Origin: an uncultured Lachnospiraceae bacterium
GTDB taxonomy: Bacteria > Bacillota > Clostridia > Lachnospirales > Lachnospiraceae
DNA length: 64,000 nt
Assembly: GCA_910578335.1 (NCBI GenBank)
Contig: CAJTPU010000003.1
Span: 62,001-126,000, forward strand
Direction: 5' to 3'
The notes under the pieces were generated by a model. The model was not told where the DNA came from and ran no database searches. It saw only the letters and a list, made by a program, of their open reading frames with translations. This document shows positions 16,721-26,246 of the stretch, one piece after another. Position 1 is the first letter of the stretch, and each line of letters opens with the position of its first letter. A program made the position numbers and the translations under genes.

Positions 16721-17419
16721 ATGGAAAATGAACGTATTCTGGTAGTGGATGATGACAAAGATATCGTCGCCACCTTAAAAATCCAACTGGAAAAAGAGGG
16801 ATTTCCCGTGCTGACAGCCTATGATGGAGAAGAAGCGCTTGCCATCCTAAGCAAAGAAAACGTGCATCTGATACTTCTTGACGTCATGATGCCAAGGCTT
16901 GACGGCTTTTCCGCCATTATGAAGATACGGGAAAAACGCAATATCCCGATTTTAGTTATGTCCGCCAAGTCAGAGGACAGTGACAAAATACTGGGGCTTT
17001 CCATTGGCGCCGACGATTATATCACAAAGCCCTTCAACTATAAAGAGGTCATTGCCCGTGTACGCAGCCAGCTCAGACGTTATATGAAGCTGGGCGGTGT
17101 GTATTCTGTCGGGGACGAAGTAAAAATAGGACGTTTATGCTACAATTTTACGGAGCACACGCTGACGGCGGACGACGTACCCGTCAAGCTGACCTCTACG
17201 GAAACCAAAATTATTGAACTTCTTATCAGACACCCCGGTCGTATTTTTTCTGCTGATGAAATTTACACAAACGTCTGGGGCGAGCCATTTGTCTATAACG
17301 GTGAAAATACCGTAATGGTGCATATCAGGCGCATCCGCGAGAAGATTGAAATCAATCCGAGTGAACCGGAGTATTTAAAGGTGGTGTGGGGAATTGGATA
17401 CAAATTTGAAAAAAGGTAA
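16721..17419 (+). CDS. OmpR/VanR-type response regulator
   Basis: A 232-residue regulator: receiver domain 1-120 with the acidic pair VVDDDKD, phospho-acceptor Asp in LILLDVMMP and Lys in ITKPF, then a winged-helix DNA-binding domain (~135-230, ending VWGIGYKFE). Start at 16721 is chosen from the GAAGGA site upstream and the family's typical N-terminus. Its 3' end overlaps the histidine kinase start by 26 bp. Confidence 0.93.
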   Translation: MENERILVVDDDKDIVATLKIQLEKEGFPVLTAYDGEEALAILSKENVHLILLDVMMPRLDGFSAIMKIREKRNIPILVMSAKSEDSDKILGLSIGADDYITKPFNYKEVIARVRSQLRRYMKLGGVYSVGDEVKIGRLCYNFTEHTLTADDVPVKLTSTETKIIELLIRHPGRIFSADEIYTNVWGEPFVYNGENTVMVHIRRIREKIEINPSEPEYLKVVWGIGYKFEKR

Positions 17420-19523
17420 AAAAATCAGAGCTTTTTGTTATCGGATATTTGCTCTTGGCGCTCTCATCATTATGCTTACTTCTGCCATAACAGGATGGGA
17501 TGCTATCAGGGCATTTGTTTCCGATGGTACCTGCGTGCTGAGCGGAAACTTCTATGAATTACCGGAATTTAAAGAATATATCGGTGAATTATGTTACCAG
17601 ACTCTGCTTACCTACGCCGGTGTAGGCGACAGCAACGGCAGACGTCTGTCCGATACGTTCAAAAGTTCATCTGCCCGTGTCTATGCCGATACCAAAACCT
17701 TCCTGCATGTCAATCTGCAAAAGTCGGACCAAATGATTCAATATTATATTAACCAGCCCGGCGAAATGATAAACACCAATATGCCTTACGCCGCCTTGTC
17801 TACCATACAGGAAGAGGTCATGATAACACTTCCCGCAGATACCATACTCTGCTATTTCTGGGATGGCGCACAAAATGCGCAAGGCAGCGATTTACACAAC
17901 GGGCTCAAGTATATTCATGCATACCGTTCCACCATGTCGTACCAGCCTCTTACTGTCGAGCTAAATCAAATGCGTGTGATTATCGCTGTAAAAATAAGAG
18001 ATTATCAGGAAGGCTCTTTCCTGTATAACCTGCAGCTTCTGGCACAGAATTATCGTCTTGTCCTGCTTTGTTTCTTTATCAGCGGTCTTGTTTTCGTCTT
18101 GTCTTTGCCCTTTTGCCTTTTCAGCAGAAAAGCATACAAGGCAGCCACCCGCTCCTATGCTGCCCTCACCGGAAAAATTTTGGTGGAATTTAAGATTGCC
18201 GTTATTGCGCTTTCACTGCTTCCGCTTTTTTATTACGGCTTTTCTCTAAAAGATTTTTCAACGCTTTCCCTTACGGAATGCCTGCGGCAGATTTTATTTT
18301 TCCTGCCCTTCATGCTTCTGCTCTTTCTTCTTTACACAGATATCAGACATAATAAATTCAAGTTCTTCCTGCATTCGCTTCCGGGCAGATTTGTCATATA
18401 CATAAAGGAGCTCTGGAGGAGCACTTCCTGGTACCGCCAATCCATGCTTATCAGTCTGACGCTGATGGCTTGTGCCGTGATTTCCCTTATCACAGGCATT
18501 TGCCTGATTGCCACAAACTTATCCGCATTGTATCAGGCAAGAAACCATTACCGCGGCACCCTTGCCTCCGAACTGATTAAGCAAAGCCTGTATGGATTTT
18601 TATTTGTCATCGTGTTTTTATTCCTGATAAGCCTTTCACTTTTTAAGGCATACCGCTACACCAGAAAATTATCAAAGGAAACAAATGCTGTTGCCGGCAA
18701 GCTTGCCGGAATAAAAGACGGAACCGGCTCTGCGCCGCTCGTTCTGCCGAAAAACGCTTTCTTGACGAAAACGGCGGCAGACATCAATGAACTGGAAGAC
18801 GGCATGGAAAAAATGGCGGAGCAAAAGAACCGTTCCAACAAGCTTCGGGTGGAGCTGCTCACCAACGTATCTCACGACCTGAAGACACCCCTCACTTCCA
18901 TTATCAACTACGCCGACCTTCTCTGTGAAGAGCCCTTGGAGGAAAAGGCAGCCGATTACGCCGCTTCTCTCCGCACAAAGGCATATCGGCTAAAGAGTAT
19001 GGTGCAGGACGTCTTTGAGTTCTCCAAAGCAGCCAGCGGCAATCTGTCTGTGGAAAAACGTACCATCGACCTTGTCAAGCTGGTGCGGCAGACCCTTGCC
19101 GATATGGAGGAACGCATACAGGAAAGCAGCCTCACCTTTAAAACCGTAATTTCTGAGGAGCCAATGCTAATAGAAGCAGACGGAGACAAACTGTACCGCG
19201 TCTTCCAGAACCTTTTTGTCAACGCCTTACAGTATTCCCTTGAGAATTCCAGAGTGTATGTGATGCTCTCTGTCAAGGAGGAAAAAGCATATGCCAAAAT
19301 CAAAAATACCTCCAAATGGGAGCTGGATTTTGATACCAAGGATATTATGGAACGCTTTGTCCGCGCAGATGCCTCCCGCACCACCGAAGGCAGCGGGCTT
19401 GGGCTTTCCATCGTACAGAGCTTTACCGAGCTCTGCGGCGGAAGCTTTTCCATTGAGACGGACGCCGACATGTTTACTGCCTGTGTAGCGTTTCCGCTGG
19501 TGGAAAAAAGCCTTACAGCTTAA
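17394..19523 (+). CDS. Sensor histidine kinase, large multi-pass
   Basis: About 709 residues. One N-terminal helix, an extracytoplasmic sensor of ~170 residues, then about five membrane helices between ~215 and 425. These are followed by a dimerisation/phospho-acceptor domain (SHDLKTPLTSIINYADLL) and a HATPase domain (NLFVNALQYS, GSGLGLSIVQSF). The extra membrane bundle is unusual for a VanS-type kinase. The first in-frame start is TTG at 17394, and a second TTG follows at 17406. Neither has an ideal ribosome site, but overlap with the regulator suggests coupling. It converges with argC, overlapping by 11 bp. Confidence 0.9.
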   Translation: MDTNLKKGKKIRAFCYRIFALGALIIMLTSAITGWDAIRAFVSDGTCVLSGNFYELPEFKEYIGELCYQTLLTYAGVGDSNGRRLSDTFKSSSARVYADTKTFLHVNLQKSDQMIQYYINQPGEMINTNMPYAALSTIQEEVMITLPADTILCYFWDGAQNAQGSDLHNGLKYIHAYRSTMSYQPLTVELNQMRVIIAVKIRDYQEGSFLYNLQLLAQNYRLVLLCFFISGLVFVLSLPFCLFSRKAYKAATRSYAALTGKILVEFKIAVIALSLLPLFYYGFSLKDFSTLSLTECLRQILFFLPFMLLLFLLYTDIRHNKFKFFLHSLPGRFVIYIKELWRSTSWYRQSMLISLTLMACAVISLITGICLIATNLSALYQARNHYRGTLASELIKQSLYGFLFVIVFLFLISLSLFKAYRYTRKLSKETNAVAGKLAGIKDGTGSAPLVLPKNAFLTKTAADINELEDGMEKMAEQKNRSNKLRVELLTNVSHDLKTPLTSIINYADLLCEEPLEEKAADYAASLRTKAYRLKSMVQDVFEFSKAASGNLSVEKRTIDLVKLVRQTLADMEERIQESSLTFKTVISEEPMLIEADGDKLYRVFQNLFVNALQYSLENSRVYVMLSVKEEKAYAKIKNTSKWELDFDTKDIMERFVRADASRTTEGSGLGLSIVQSFTELCGGSFSIETDADMFTACVAFPLVEKSLTA

Positions 19524-20457
19524 GCCCCTTATCCTCCGGCAGCCCCAGCATAAGGTTCATGCACTGTACGGCAGCGCCGGAGGCGCCTTTGCCAAGATTG
19601 TCAAACCACGCGGAAAGCAACAGCCGCTCCTCGCAGCCTGTCACAAAGATTTCCATGCCGTCCCAGCCGCTTTTCGCGTGCGCCGAGAGGAAGCCGCCAT
19701 ACGATGCTTCCGCCCCAAGAGGCGCCACACGGACAAACGGCTCGCCTGCATAATATCCTGCAAAAAAATGATGAAGGGATTTTAAGTCCGCACATTTTGA
19801 GAGCATTCCTGCATAGAGCGGAAGGGAGACCAGCATCCCACTGTAATAGTCGCAGATAATGGGAGAAAACAACGGCTCCCTTGAAAGCCCCGTAACCGCC
19901 TTCATCTCCTTCAAGTGCTTGTGCTGCTGCGTAAGCGCATATTCTCTGGGCGCATCAAGCTCTGACGGACGCCCTTCCTTTTCATATTCCGCAATGGTCT
20001 TTTTGCCGGCGCCGCTGTAACCGGACATGGCAAATGCAGATACCGGATAATCCGCCGGCAGAATCCCTTCTTGTATCAGCGGATAAACCATCGCAATAAA
20101 ACCGGAAGCATAGCAGCCCGGCACCGCCACCCGATTTCCGTTCCTTACCGCCTCTCTGAATCTTGGCGCAAGCTCGGGGAATCCGTACGCCCAGCCTTCT
20201 TTTGTCCGATGGGCGGTAGAAGCATCGATAATCCGCACATTTTCATTTTCCACAAGGGAAACCGCCTCTCTTGCCGCAGCATCCGGCAGGCACAAAAAAG
20301 TAATGTCCGATTCATTTATCAGGCGTTTCCTCTCGTTTAAATCCTTTCTAAGCTCCGGCTCTATCGTAAGCAGGCTGATGTCCTCCCTGCCTGCAAAGCG
20401 CTCGTTAATCCGCAGTCCCGTCGTTCCCTCACTGCCGTCAATAAATACTTTTGTCAC
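19513..20457 (-). CDS. argC: N-acetyl-gamma-glutamyl-phosphate reductase, short type
   Basis: About 314 residues, NADPH-dependent third step of arginine synthesis. It has the N-terminal FIDGSEGTTGLRI nucleotide-binding motif, active-site Cys in VPGCYASG near residue 115, and MSGYSGAGKK. The short form (type 2, ~310 rather than ~350 residues) is clear. I prefer GTG at 20457: AAGGAAGG lies 9 bases before it, whereas the ATG at 20466 directly abuts that site. It overlaps folA. No other arginine genes are nearby. Confidence 0.88.
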   Translation of the reverse strand: MTKVFIDGSEGTTGLRINERFAGREDISLLTIEPELRKDLNERKRLINESDITFLCLPDAAAREAVSLVENENVRIIDASTAHRTKEGWAYGFPELAPRFREAVRNGNRVAVPGCYASGFIAMVYPLIQEGILPADYPVSAFAMSGYSGAGKKTIAEYEKEGRPSELDAPREYALTQQHKHLKEMKAVTGLSREPLFSPIICDYYSGMLVSLPLYAGMLSKCADLKSLHHFFAGYYAGEPFVRVAPLGAEASYGGFLSAHAKSGWDGMEIFVTGCEERLLLSAWFDNLGKGASGAAVQCMNLMLGLPEDKGLKL

Positions 20458-20944
20458 AGTCTCCATCCTTCCTTGTATAGGTTACATAAGTAAAGGGTAT
20501 TTCCCCCTCCACCCGCTCCTCTGTTTCTTTGTCAAAAAGCCTCTCGTCAAACTCCGGGAAAAAGGTATCTCCCTCTATCTCTGCTTCTATTTCCGTAACA
20601 TACATTTTTTCCACAAGCGCAATGGCTTCTCTGTAGAGCCCTGCGCCTCCTGAAATATAGATATGCTTTCCCGGCTGCAGGCTCTTTGCTTTTTTTAAAG
20701 CCTGCTCTAAGGAAGAAGCCGTGGTACAGTTTTCCGCCTCAAAATCCGCCGTGTTTGACACCACCACCGTAAAGCGGTTGGGCAGGGGATGTCCGATTTC
20801 TTCATAGGATTTACGCCCCATAATGACGACATTGCCCGTCGTCAGCTCACGGAAGCGCCGCTGCTCACCCTTAATACGCCACGGGATTTTTCCTTTATTG
20901 CCAATCACTCTGTTTTTTGTATATGCCACAATTAAAGCCGTCAT
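20438..20944 (-). CDS. folA: Dihydrofolate reductase
   Basis: A 168-residue enzyme reducing dihydrofolate with NADPH. Family motifs are ALIVAYTKNRVIGNKGKIPW near the N-terminus, the FRELTTGNVVIMGRKSYEEIG segment, and ISGGAGLYREAI. The active-site acid in the IPWRIKGE helix is Glu or shifted relative to the usual Asp. Start at 20944 has GAGGGAA upstream; in-frame codons further out would add a non-homologous extension. It overlaps argC by 20 bp, an unusual pairing of folate and arginine genes. Confidence 0.9.
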   Translation of the reverse strand: MTALIVAYTKNRVIGNKGKIPWRIKGEQRRFRELTTGNVVIMGRKSYEEIGHPLPNRFTVVVSNTADFEAENCTTASSLEQALKKAKSLQPGKHIYISGGAGLYREAIALVEKMYVTEIEAEIEGDTFFPEFDERLFDKETEERVEGEIPFTYVTYTRKDGDCDKSIY

Positions 20945-21032
20945 GTTCCCTCTTTCTGTACATAGCACTTTGTCATGTGCCATTTTTTCATAAGTCATTT
21001 TCTCATAAGCCGCCCTGCCAAAAATCAGCAGC

Positions 21033-23543
21033 CTATTCCGCTATGCCCCACGGCTGCGGTCTTGCAAAATAAAAGCCCTGCGAATATGCAATACCGATTT
21101 CCTCCATCACCTTCTGGATTGCTTCGTTCTCTACATACTCGCCTACCACTTCCTTGCCCTGTCTGGTGCACCAATCATTTATCAGCTCCACGAACTCGCG
21201 GCAGTTCTTGTCACAACAGATTTCTTTGATGATTTCCCCGTCTATTTTCAGGATATCCGCATCTATCCGTATAATGTGCAGCATATTGGAAAAACCGCTT
21301 CCAAAATCGTCAATAGCAATCCTTGCGCCATACTCGTGCACACTGTCGGCAAATTGCTTGATAAACTGATAATCCCTGATTTCCTCGCTCTCTACCAGCT
21401 CAAAAATGAAATTCTCGGGATGCTTTGCTTTCTTTAGGTAATGGAATATCATGCGCAGCATATCCCTGTCGTAAATATCCTGTACATTCAGATTTACGGT
21501 CACGGCAATATCCTTGTCAAGGAACATTTCCATCACCTTTCGAATCATAATAATGGACATGGATTCATAAAGGTTATAATCCTTCGCCACAGGAAGACAG
21601 CGCCCCGGCTGATAAATATTGCCCTGCGCGTCCTTGATGCGCAGCAATGCTTCATACATACCGACCTTTCCGGTACGGTTGTCATGGATTGCCTGAAAAT
21701 AGGGAACCACTCTGTCCTGTACCAGCGCCTCCCGCAGGGTCTGCAGCATGTGCATCTCCTCTTTGACGCTGAGTACCTCCCCGGGCATCTCGCTATACAG
21801 TATAAACTGTATTTTGTTCTTGATACCATACTGGAGCGCAGCCTCCGCTTTCTGCAGCGCTTCCCGCTCTCTGATAACCACCGCGCCCTCATAGGAAAAT
21901 ACAAAGTCCTTGTAGCTGACGCCGTTCAGATAATCAAACACTTCCTTCATGCAGGCGATAAACGCTTCATCCCCCACAAAGCTCTCCGCCGCAATCAGCA
22001 GGGAACAGTCCCCATAGCTGTAAAAATGAAGCCTTCTTCCAAAGAAGCGCTTTCCTACGTCCTCATACAGCCCCTTCAGTTCATCCAGAAACATGCCGTT
22101 CCCCATAAACAGCCGCATGATGCGCTCGTTTTTCAAGGTAAAAATAGCAATCTTATCCAAATTCAGCCGCTCACAGTCAAACAAATACTGCGTCTGATTG
22201 TCCAACCCCAGCTCCGCGCAGTAAAACATCGCCTGCTTCATCTTCTCCTGCTGCTCGTTAAGCTGCCTGTTGAGCTGCTTGTTCCCCATTTTTAGCAAAT
22301 AATTTATCATCTGCACATTGTTGTGCTGCAAGGTAGAGACGTTGCTTAAGGATTTGCTCTTTAAAAGCAGTCTTGCCGCCGGATTTTCTGAAATTCCGGC
22401 AATCACGAAAGTCGAATTGGCGTAGGTATTTTTGCCGCCCATGTGAATAATCTCACCGGACAGCATGGCGCCGCTCATATTGGTGGTAAAAAACTGGCTG
22501 ACCTCCCATTTCGCACAGTCGTGCAGCATCCAGCCTCTTGAAAGGCAGTCATAGGCAAAAAGCGCCTCCACCGGCTCGTTTTTTAAATCCTCATAGACAT
22601 CGCTCAACTGGCTGACAATCTTCTGTGGGTCAAAGTATCCCAGCGAAAATTTCATGCCCGCAGAAAGCTCCGTGAAAAAATTGAGGCGGTTTCTCTTTTC
22701 AGACCGCCAAGGCTGCGGCAGTATCTCAAACGGCTCATAAACCAGATTGTAAGCAACCTGTGAAAAATCCTCCCGCACCAGAGGGAAAATACCTGCAAGA
22801 AGCGGGTCCTTTTTCAGCTCCTCCGCGCCGAGCAGCCTCTCATACCAGACCGCGGCATCCTCTCCCTCCATCTCATCCATATAATGCTCATGTACCTTCG
22901 TCACTTCATAGCTCTTTCCTACGCTCTCCACACCGCAAATTGCATTTTCATATGTAAACAGCGAAGAGCCGCTTATCACAACCGCCGCCATATCCGTGGA
23001 AGACGTCTTCGTCCCAGCCAGCACATAAGCCCTTTCTCCCGCATTCTGATGGGCGCCCTCCTCCGTATAAGCAACGCCGCCTATCATTTTAAGAGCCGGA
23101 TACCGGTTGCCCATGTGCCAGACAAATTTTGCCGTTTTATAATAAGACAGCGGAAAAAACACAAGCATCAGACCCTCACCGGACTCTAACAGCGCTTCCG
23201 ATACCTCTTTACACAGCGCTTCGCCGGACTTGTCCTTCCCCTCCGCATCCTGACACTTGAACATACCGAGCCGCAGCTCGCTTTTCTCCGTCTCGGTTAT
23301 GGAAATCAGGCACGCATTGGCAACAATATCACCCTCACAGATGACTTTCGATGTACTGCACCCAATGATAACCGCATTCGGCAAAAGCTGCCCGACGTCT
23401 GCCGAAAGCCGTTCCATCTCAGCCGCCGTATGAACGCTGCTGTGAATCCTGACAAGGCATTTCGTATTTCTGTCCAGTTGTATACCGTCCAGATATTCTT
23501 CAAAAAAAGCAAGAGACTGATACAAATGATTATATGACTTCAT
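21033..23543 (-). CDS. FIST sensor - degenerate GGDEF - EAL c-di-GMP phosphodiesterase
   Basis: An 836-residue cytosolic protein. Residues ~25-375 look like FIST N and C domains (GCSTSKVICEGDI, IGGVAYTEEGAHQ), proposed small-ligand sensors. A coiled segment with NKQLNRQLNEQQEKMKQ follows. Then comes a GGDEF-like region (~430-580) where the catalytic motif is replaced (FYSYGDCSLL). Last is an EAL domain (~595-830) with all key motifs: EALLRI, NLNVQD, FELVESEEI, DDFGSGFSN, LKIDGEII, GEYVENE and SQGFYFARP. The EAL domain should therefore hydrolyse c-di-GMP, with FIST input. It sits alone between folA and merR. Confidence 0.9.
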   Translation of the reverse strand: MKSYNHLYQSLAFFEEYLDGIQLDRNTKCLVRIHSSVHTAAEMERLSADVGQLLPNAVIIGCSTSKVICEGDIVANACLISITETEKSELRLGMFKCQDAEGKDKSGEALCKEVSEALLESGEGLMLVFFPLSYYKTAKFVWHMGNRYPALKMIGGVAYTEEGAHQNAGERAYVLAGTKTSSTDMAAVVISGSSLFTYENAICGVESVGKSYEVTKVHEHYMDEMEGEDAAVWYERLLGAEELKKDPLLAGIFPLVREDFSQVAYNLVYEPFEILPQPWRSEKRNRLNFFTELSAGMKFSLGYFDPQKIVSQLSDVYEDLKNEPVEALFAYDCLSRGWMLHDCAKWEVSQFFTTNMSGAMLSGEIIHMGGKNTYANSTFVIAGISENPAARLLLKSKSLSNVSTLQHNNVQMINYLLKMGNKQLNRQLNEQQEKMKQAMFYCAELGLDNQTQYLFDCERLNLDKIAIFTLKNERIMRLFMGNGMFLDELKGLYEDVGKRFFGRRLHFYSYGDCSLLIAAESFVGDEAFIACMKEVFDYLNGVSYKDFVFSYEGAVVIREREALQKAEAALQYGIKNKIQFILYSEMPGEVLSVKEEMHMLQTLREALVQDRVVPYFQAIHDNRTGKVGMYEALLRIKDAQGNIYQPGRCLPVAKDYNLYESMSIIMIRKVMEMFLDKDIAVTVNLNVQDIYDRDMLRMIFHYLKKAKHPENFIFELVESEEIRDYQFIKQFADSVHEYGARIAIDDFGSGFSNMLHIIRIDADILKIDGEIIKEICCDKNCREFVELINDWCTRQGKEVVGEYVENEAIQKVMEEIGIAYSQGFYFARPQPWGIAE

Positions 23544-23587
23544 TCTGCTCCCCTCTGCGTGTTTTTACACGCACTCAAAACAGTTTC

Positions 23588-23992
23588 TTACAGAAGCGCT
23601 CCCGCGGCTTTGCCATGCACCGCACAGGTACCCGCTTTCTGCGCCTCCTCGTAATACCAGCATTTGTAGTCAAGCACCTTCAGCGTTTCTTTAAGCTGCT
23701 CAATCTGCCGCAGCACGGCTTGTTTCTGTTTTCTTACCAGCTCCAGCCTTCTGCCAATTGACGCATCGCCTTCCACACATAAATCCACAAAACTTTTTAT
23801 ATCTTTAATCGACATTCCCGTCTTTTTTAAACATCCTATCAAAGCAAGCCACTCAAAATCCGACTCCTGAAACCTGCGGATGCCGCCCTCGGAGCGCTCC
23901 ACGAAGGGTAAAAGCCCCTCCTTGTCATAATACCGCAGCGTAGAAGGCGCTATCTCCAGTTTTTTCGCCATTTCGCCTACCGTGTAATACAT
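23588..23992 (-). CDS. MerR-family transcriptional regulator
   Basis: A 134-residue regulator: an N-terminal winged helix-turn-helix (YTVGEMAKKLEIAPSTLRYYDKEG), then a dimerisation coiled coil to ~115. Single cysteines near the end do not form a clear metal-binding pair, so the effector is unknown. It resembles the group with two-wing HTH that senses small molecules. It lies 44 bp upstream of the FIST-EAL gene and may share its transcript. Confidence 0.88.
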   Translation of the reverse strand: MYYTVGEMAKKLEIAPSTLRYYDKEGLLPFVERSEGGIRRFQESDFEWLALIGCLKKTGMSIKDIKSFVDLCVEGDASIGRRLELVRKQKQAVLRQIEQLKETLKVLDYKCWYYEEAQKAGTCAVHGKAAGALL

Positions 23993-24135
23993 TGTGCTCC
24001 CTTCCGGCTCACAGCCAGTTTACATGCTTTCGTCTATATAAATAAATTATAGCATTGGCAAAATTTGCTGTCAACGACGGAAAGCATCTGTTTCACGGCA
24101 AATCCTTGTAAAAATACGTATTGCAAAAACAAAAA

Positions 24136-24168
24136 GAAAGGCGGGAATCCGTTGTCAGAATCCCGCCC
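24136..24168 (-). terminator. Intrinsic terminator after the coiled-coil protein gene
   Basis: On the minus strand GGCGGGATTC pairs with GAATCCCGCC (one bulge) around a 7-base loop, followed by TTTCTTTTTG. It lies 25 bp after the stop of the gene at 24194. Confidence 0.8.
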
Positions 24169-24193
24169 CGTATTGTTGCTTCTGTTATACATT

Positions 24194-25009
24194 TTATATG
24201 GAAATATCAACATTGCCGCCTTCTGCCGGCATGGATGCCTCCGCTGTCTCCACCGGCATCTCCATCCCTGCAAGCTGCAGCGAAACGCCGCTTGAAGCCT
24301 CACTCTTTTCCTGCGCCAGCTTGTCAAATAATGCTTTTAAATACTTCAAATCCGCCTCTGCAATTTCTTTCATCTCCGCGGCTCTGTGTTTTTTCTTAAG
24401 CAGCTCCAAATCCTCGGGACTCATCTCCTTCTGCACGCTAAGCCCCATGTCGTCCGCAAGCTCGTCAAGCTCTGCCAGCACCGTATTCACAAGCTCTTCC
24501 ATGGAGGAATCCATGGTTTCCTGCACGGACGCCTGATACTCCTGTACAAGCACAGCCAGCTCCTCTGTCCGCAGCCCGTCTTCCTCTTCTGCCGCAGCTT
24601 CTTCTGCTTCTGCCCTTGCGTCCTCGTATGCCTCCAAGTCGTCAGAGCAGGAACCCGTCCGCGCCGCTTTTTCCTCCTCCTGCAGATGCTTCATCTTCTT
24701 TTTCGCTATCCGCTCCATCTTCTTGGCATGGATAATCGCCTGCTCCAGCTCCTTTTCATCATAATCGGGATTTCGCACCATGCGCTGCAGCATGGCAACC
24801 TTGGCGCGGGCGCTCACCAGCACCCTGCCTGCACCGCCGGAGGTCTTCGTCTGCAAAATCCGACCGGAAATTTCCCTGAAATTGTACTGTATGCGCTTCT
24901 TCTTTTTTATCTTTGGCTTTGATACCCTGACCGTGCCTACATGGTTTCCCTTTCCATCCGTAAGCTTTATCTCAGTCATACCGGACCGCCCTACGCTCAT
25001 GCTCCCCAT
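24194..25009 (-). CDS. Uncharacterised coiled-coil protein
   Basis: A 271-residue charged protein, family not recognised. The N-terminal ~70 residues are basic and beta-like (KPKIKKKKRIQYNFREISGR). Residues ~75-245 are strongly helical, rich in Glu, Ala, Lys and Met, with coiled-coil heptads. The tail is low-complexity. There is no signal peptide or membrane helix. I chose ATG 25009 because AAGGAGG stands 8 bases upstream; the ATG at 25060 has no such site. It is followed by a terminator and is monocistronic. Confidence 0.7.
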   Translation of the reverse strand: MGSMSVGRSGMTEIKLTDGKGNHVGTVRVSKPKIKKKKRIQYNFREISGRILQTKTSGGAGRVLVSARAKVAMLQRMVRNPDYDEKELEQAIIHAKKMERIAKKKMKHLQEEEKAARTGSCSDDLEAYEDARAEAEEAAAEEEDGLRTEELAVLVQEYQASVQETMDSSMEELVNTVLAELDELADDMGLSVQKEMSPEDLELLKKKHRAAEMKEIAEADLKYLKALFDKLAQEKSEASSGVSLQLAGMEMPVETAEASMPAEGGNVDISI

Positions 25010-25127
25010 GCCGCTATCCTCCTTGATAAAAGCAATTTTTAAATCTGCCGGCAATTCCATTTGCCAAATACTTCAATTATGATATATATCGGCAAAACAG
25101 GGCAAAAGCTTTACCAAAACAGGCTGC

Positions 25128-26111
25128 TTACAGCACGTTGTCAATCAGCTCCTGATAAAACATGGCATAATCCGTTCTCTTTTCCTTGATGAACTGAATG
25201 GCTGAGGAGGGATGACTGTTCAGCGTACCTGTTAAAAGATATGGGATATCATACCCCCAGACCGCACCCTCGTCCCTAAGCTTCTGCATATGCTTTTCCA
25301 CAAAATTCATAATGGCAATCTTGTTGTACTTCGGATTGCGAAGGAAGCTCAGCAGAAGCTCCATGTAGCAGTTGCCTGCGCCCCTGCCCATGCCGCTCAC
25401 GGTAGCATCCAGATAACTTGCGCCCATGGTAAGCGCCTCAATGGTATTGGCAAAAGCAAGCTGCTGGTTGTTGTGCGCATGGATACCGACCTTTTTATTG
25501 TACTTCGCCGCCATATTCAGGTACTTGTCGCAAAGACGCTCCACCTGCTCCGGATAGAACGCGCCAAAGCTGTCCACCAGATAGATGGTGTCCACACTGC
25601 TCTGCCCTAAAAGCTCCAGCCCACCGTCCAAGTCATCGTCATTCACCTTGGATACCGCCATAATGTTTACCGTCGTCTCATATCCCTTCTTTTTGGCATC
25701 CTCCAGCATCTCAATTGCCGCCGGAATGGTATTGATATAGGTCGCCACACGGATTAGGTCGATGACGCTGTCCTTCTTGTTCAAAATATCCTTTTTAAAA
25801 TCCGTTCTTCCCACATCCGCCATGACAGCAATCCTGGTGTCCGTCTTGTTGTCGCCTACAATGCTGCGGATATCCTGTTCTTTACAGAATTTCCACTTGC
25901 CAAATTGAGCCGGATTAAAAATTTCGGTAGAGGCTTTGTAACCAAATTCCATATAATCAACGCCGGCTTTTATATTTGCCAGATATAAATCCTTCACAAA
26001 CTCATCTGAAAACGCAAAATTATTGACCAGTCCGCCATCCCGCAGGGTGCAGTCCACCACTTTGATATCGGGGCGGAAGGATACCAGAGAGCCTTGTCTG
26101 CTTCGAGCCAT
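25128..26111 (-). CDS. DmpG/HMGL-like aldolase-domain protein
   Basis: A 327-residue TIM-barrel protein of the HMG-CoA lyase / 4-hydroxy-2-oxovalerate aldolase superfamily. It has VVDCTLRDGG at ~19-28 (metal-binding Asp and catalytic Arg), GVDYMEFGYK, and the metal-binding HAHNN motif. The barrel is followed by only a short tail rather than a full DmpG communication domain. No acetaldehyde dehydrogenase or ketoacid genes adjoin, so the substrate cannot be inferred. Aldol cleavage or condensation with a divalent metal is the expected chemistry. Confidence 0.8.
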   Translation of the reverse strand: MARSRQGSLVSFRPDIKVVDCTLRDGGLVNNFAFSDEFVKDLYLANIKAGVDYMEFGYKASTEIFNPAQFGKWKFCKEQDIRSIVGDNKTDTRIAVMADVGRTDFKKDILNKKDSVIDLIRVATYINTIPAAIEMLEDAKKKGYETTVNIMAVSKVNDDDLDGGLELLGQSSVDTIYLVDSFGAFYPEQVERLCDKYLNMAAKYNKKVGIHAHNNQQLAFANTIEALTMGASYLDATVSGMGRGAGNCYMELLLSFLRNPKYNKIAIMNFVEKHMQKLRDEGAVWGYDIPYLLTGTLNSHPSSAIQFIKEKRTDYAMFYQELIDNVL

Positions 26112-26246
26112 TTTCCATTCCTCCTGTTGCTTTTTATTTCCTGCCTGTTTTCTTTCTAATGCCTGTCCGTCTTACTATAGCACTTTAAACCGTTAAACTG
26201 TTTCTGTAAGAATACTGGATTTCGACGTATTTGTCAAGTCCCAGAC

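Noticed and set aside
21441..22295. 284-codon plus-strand open frame
   Set aside because: Antisense to the FIST-EAL gene, whose domains are complete on the other strand.
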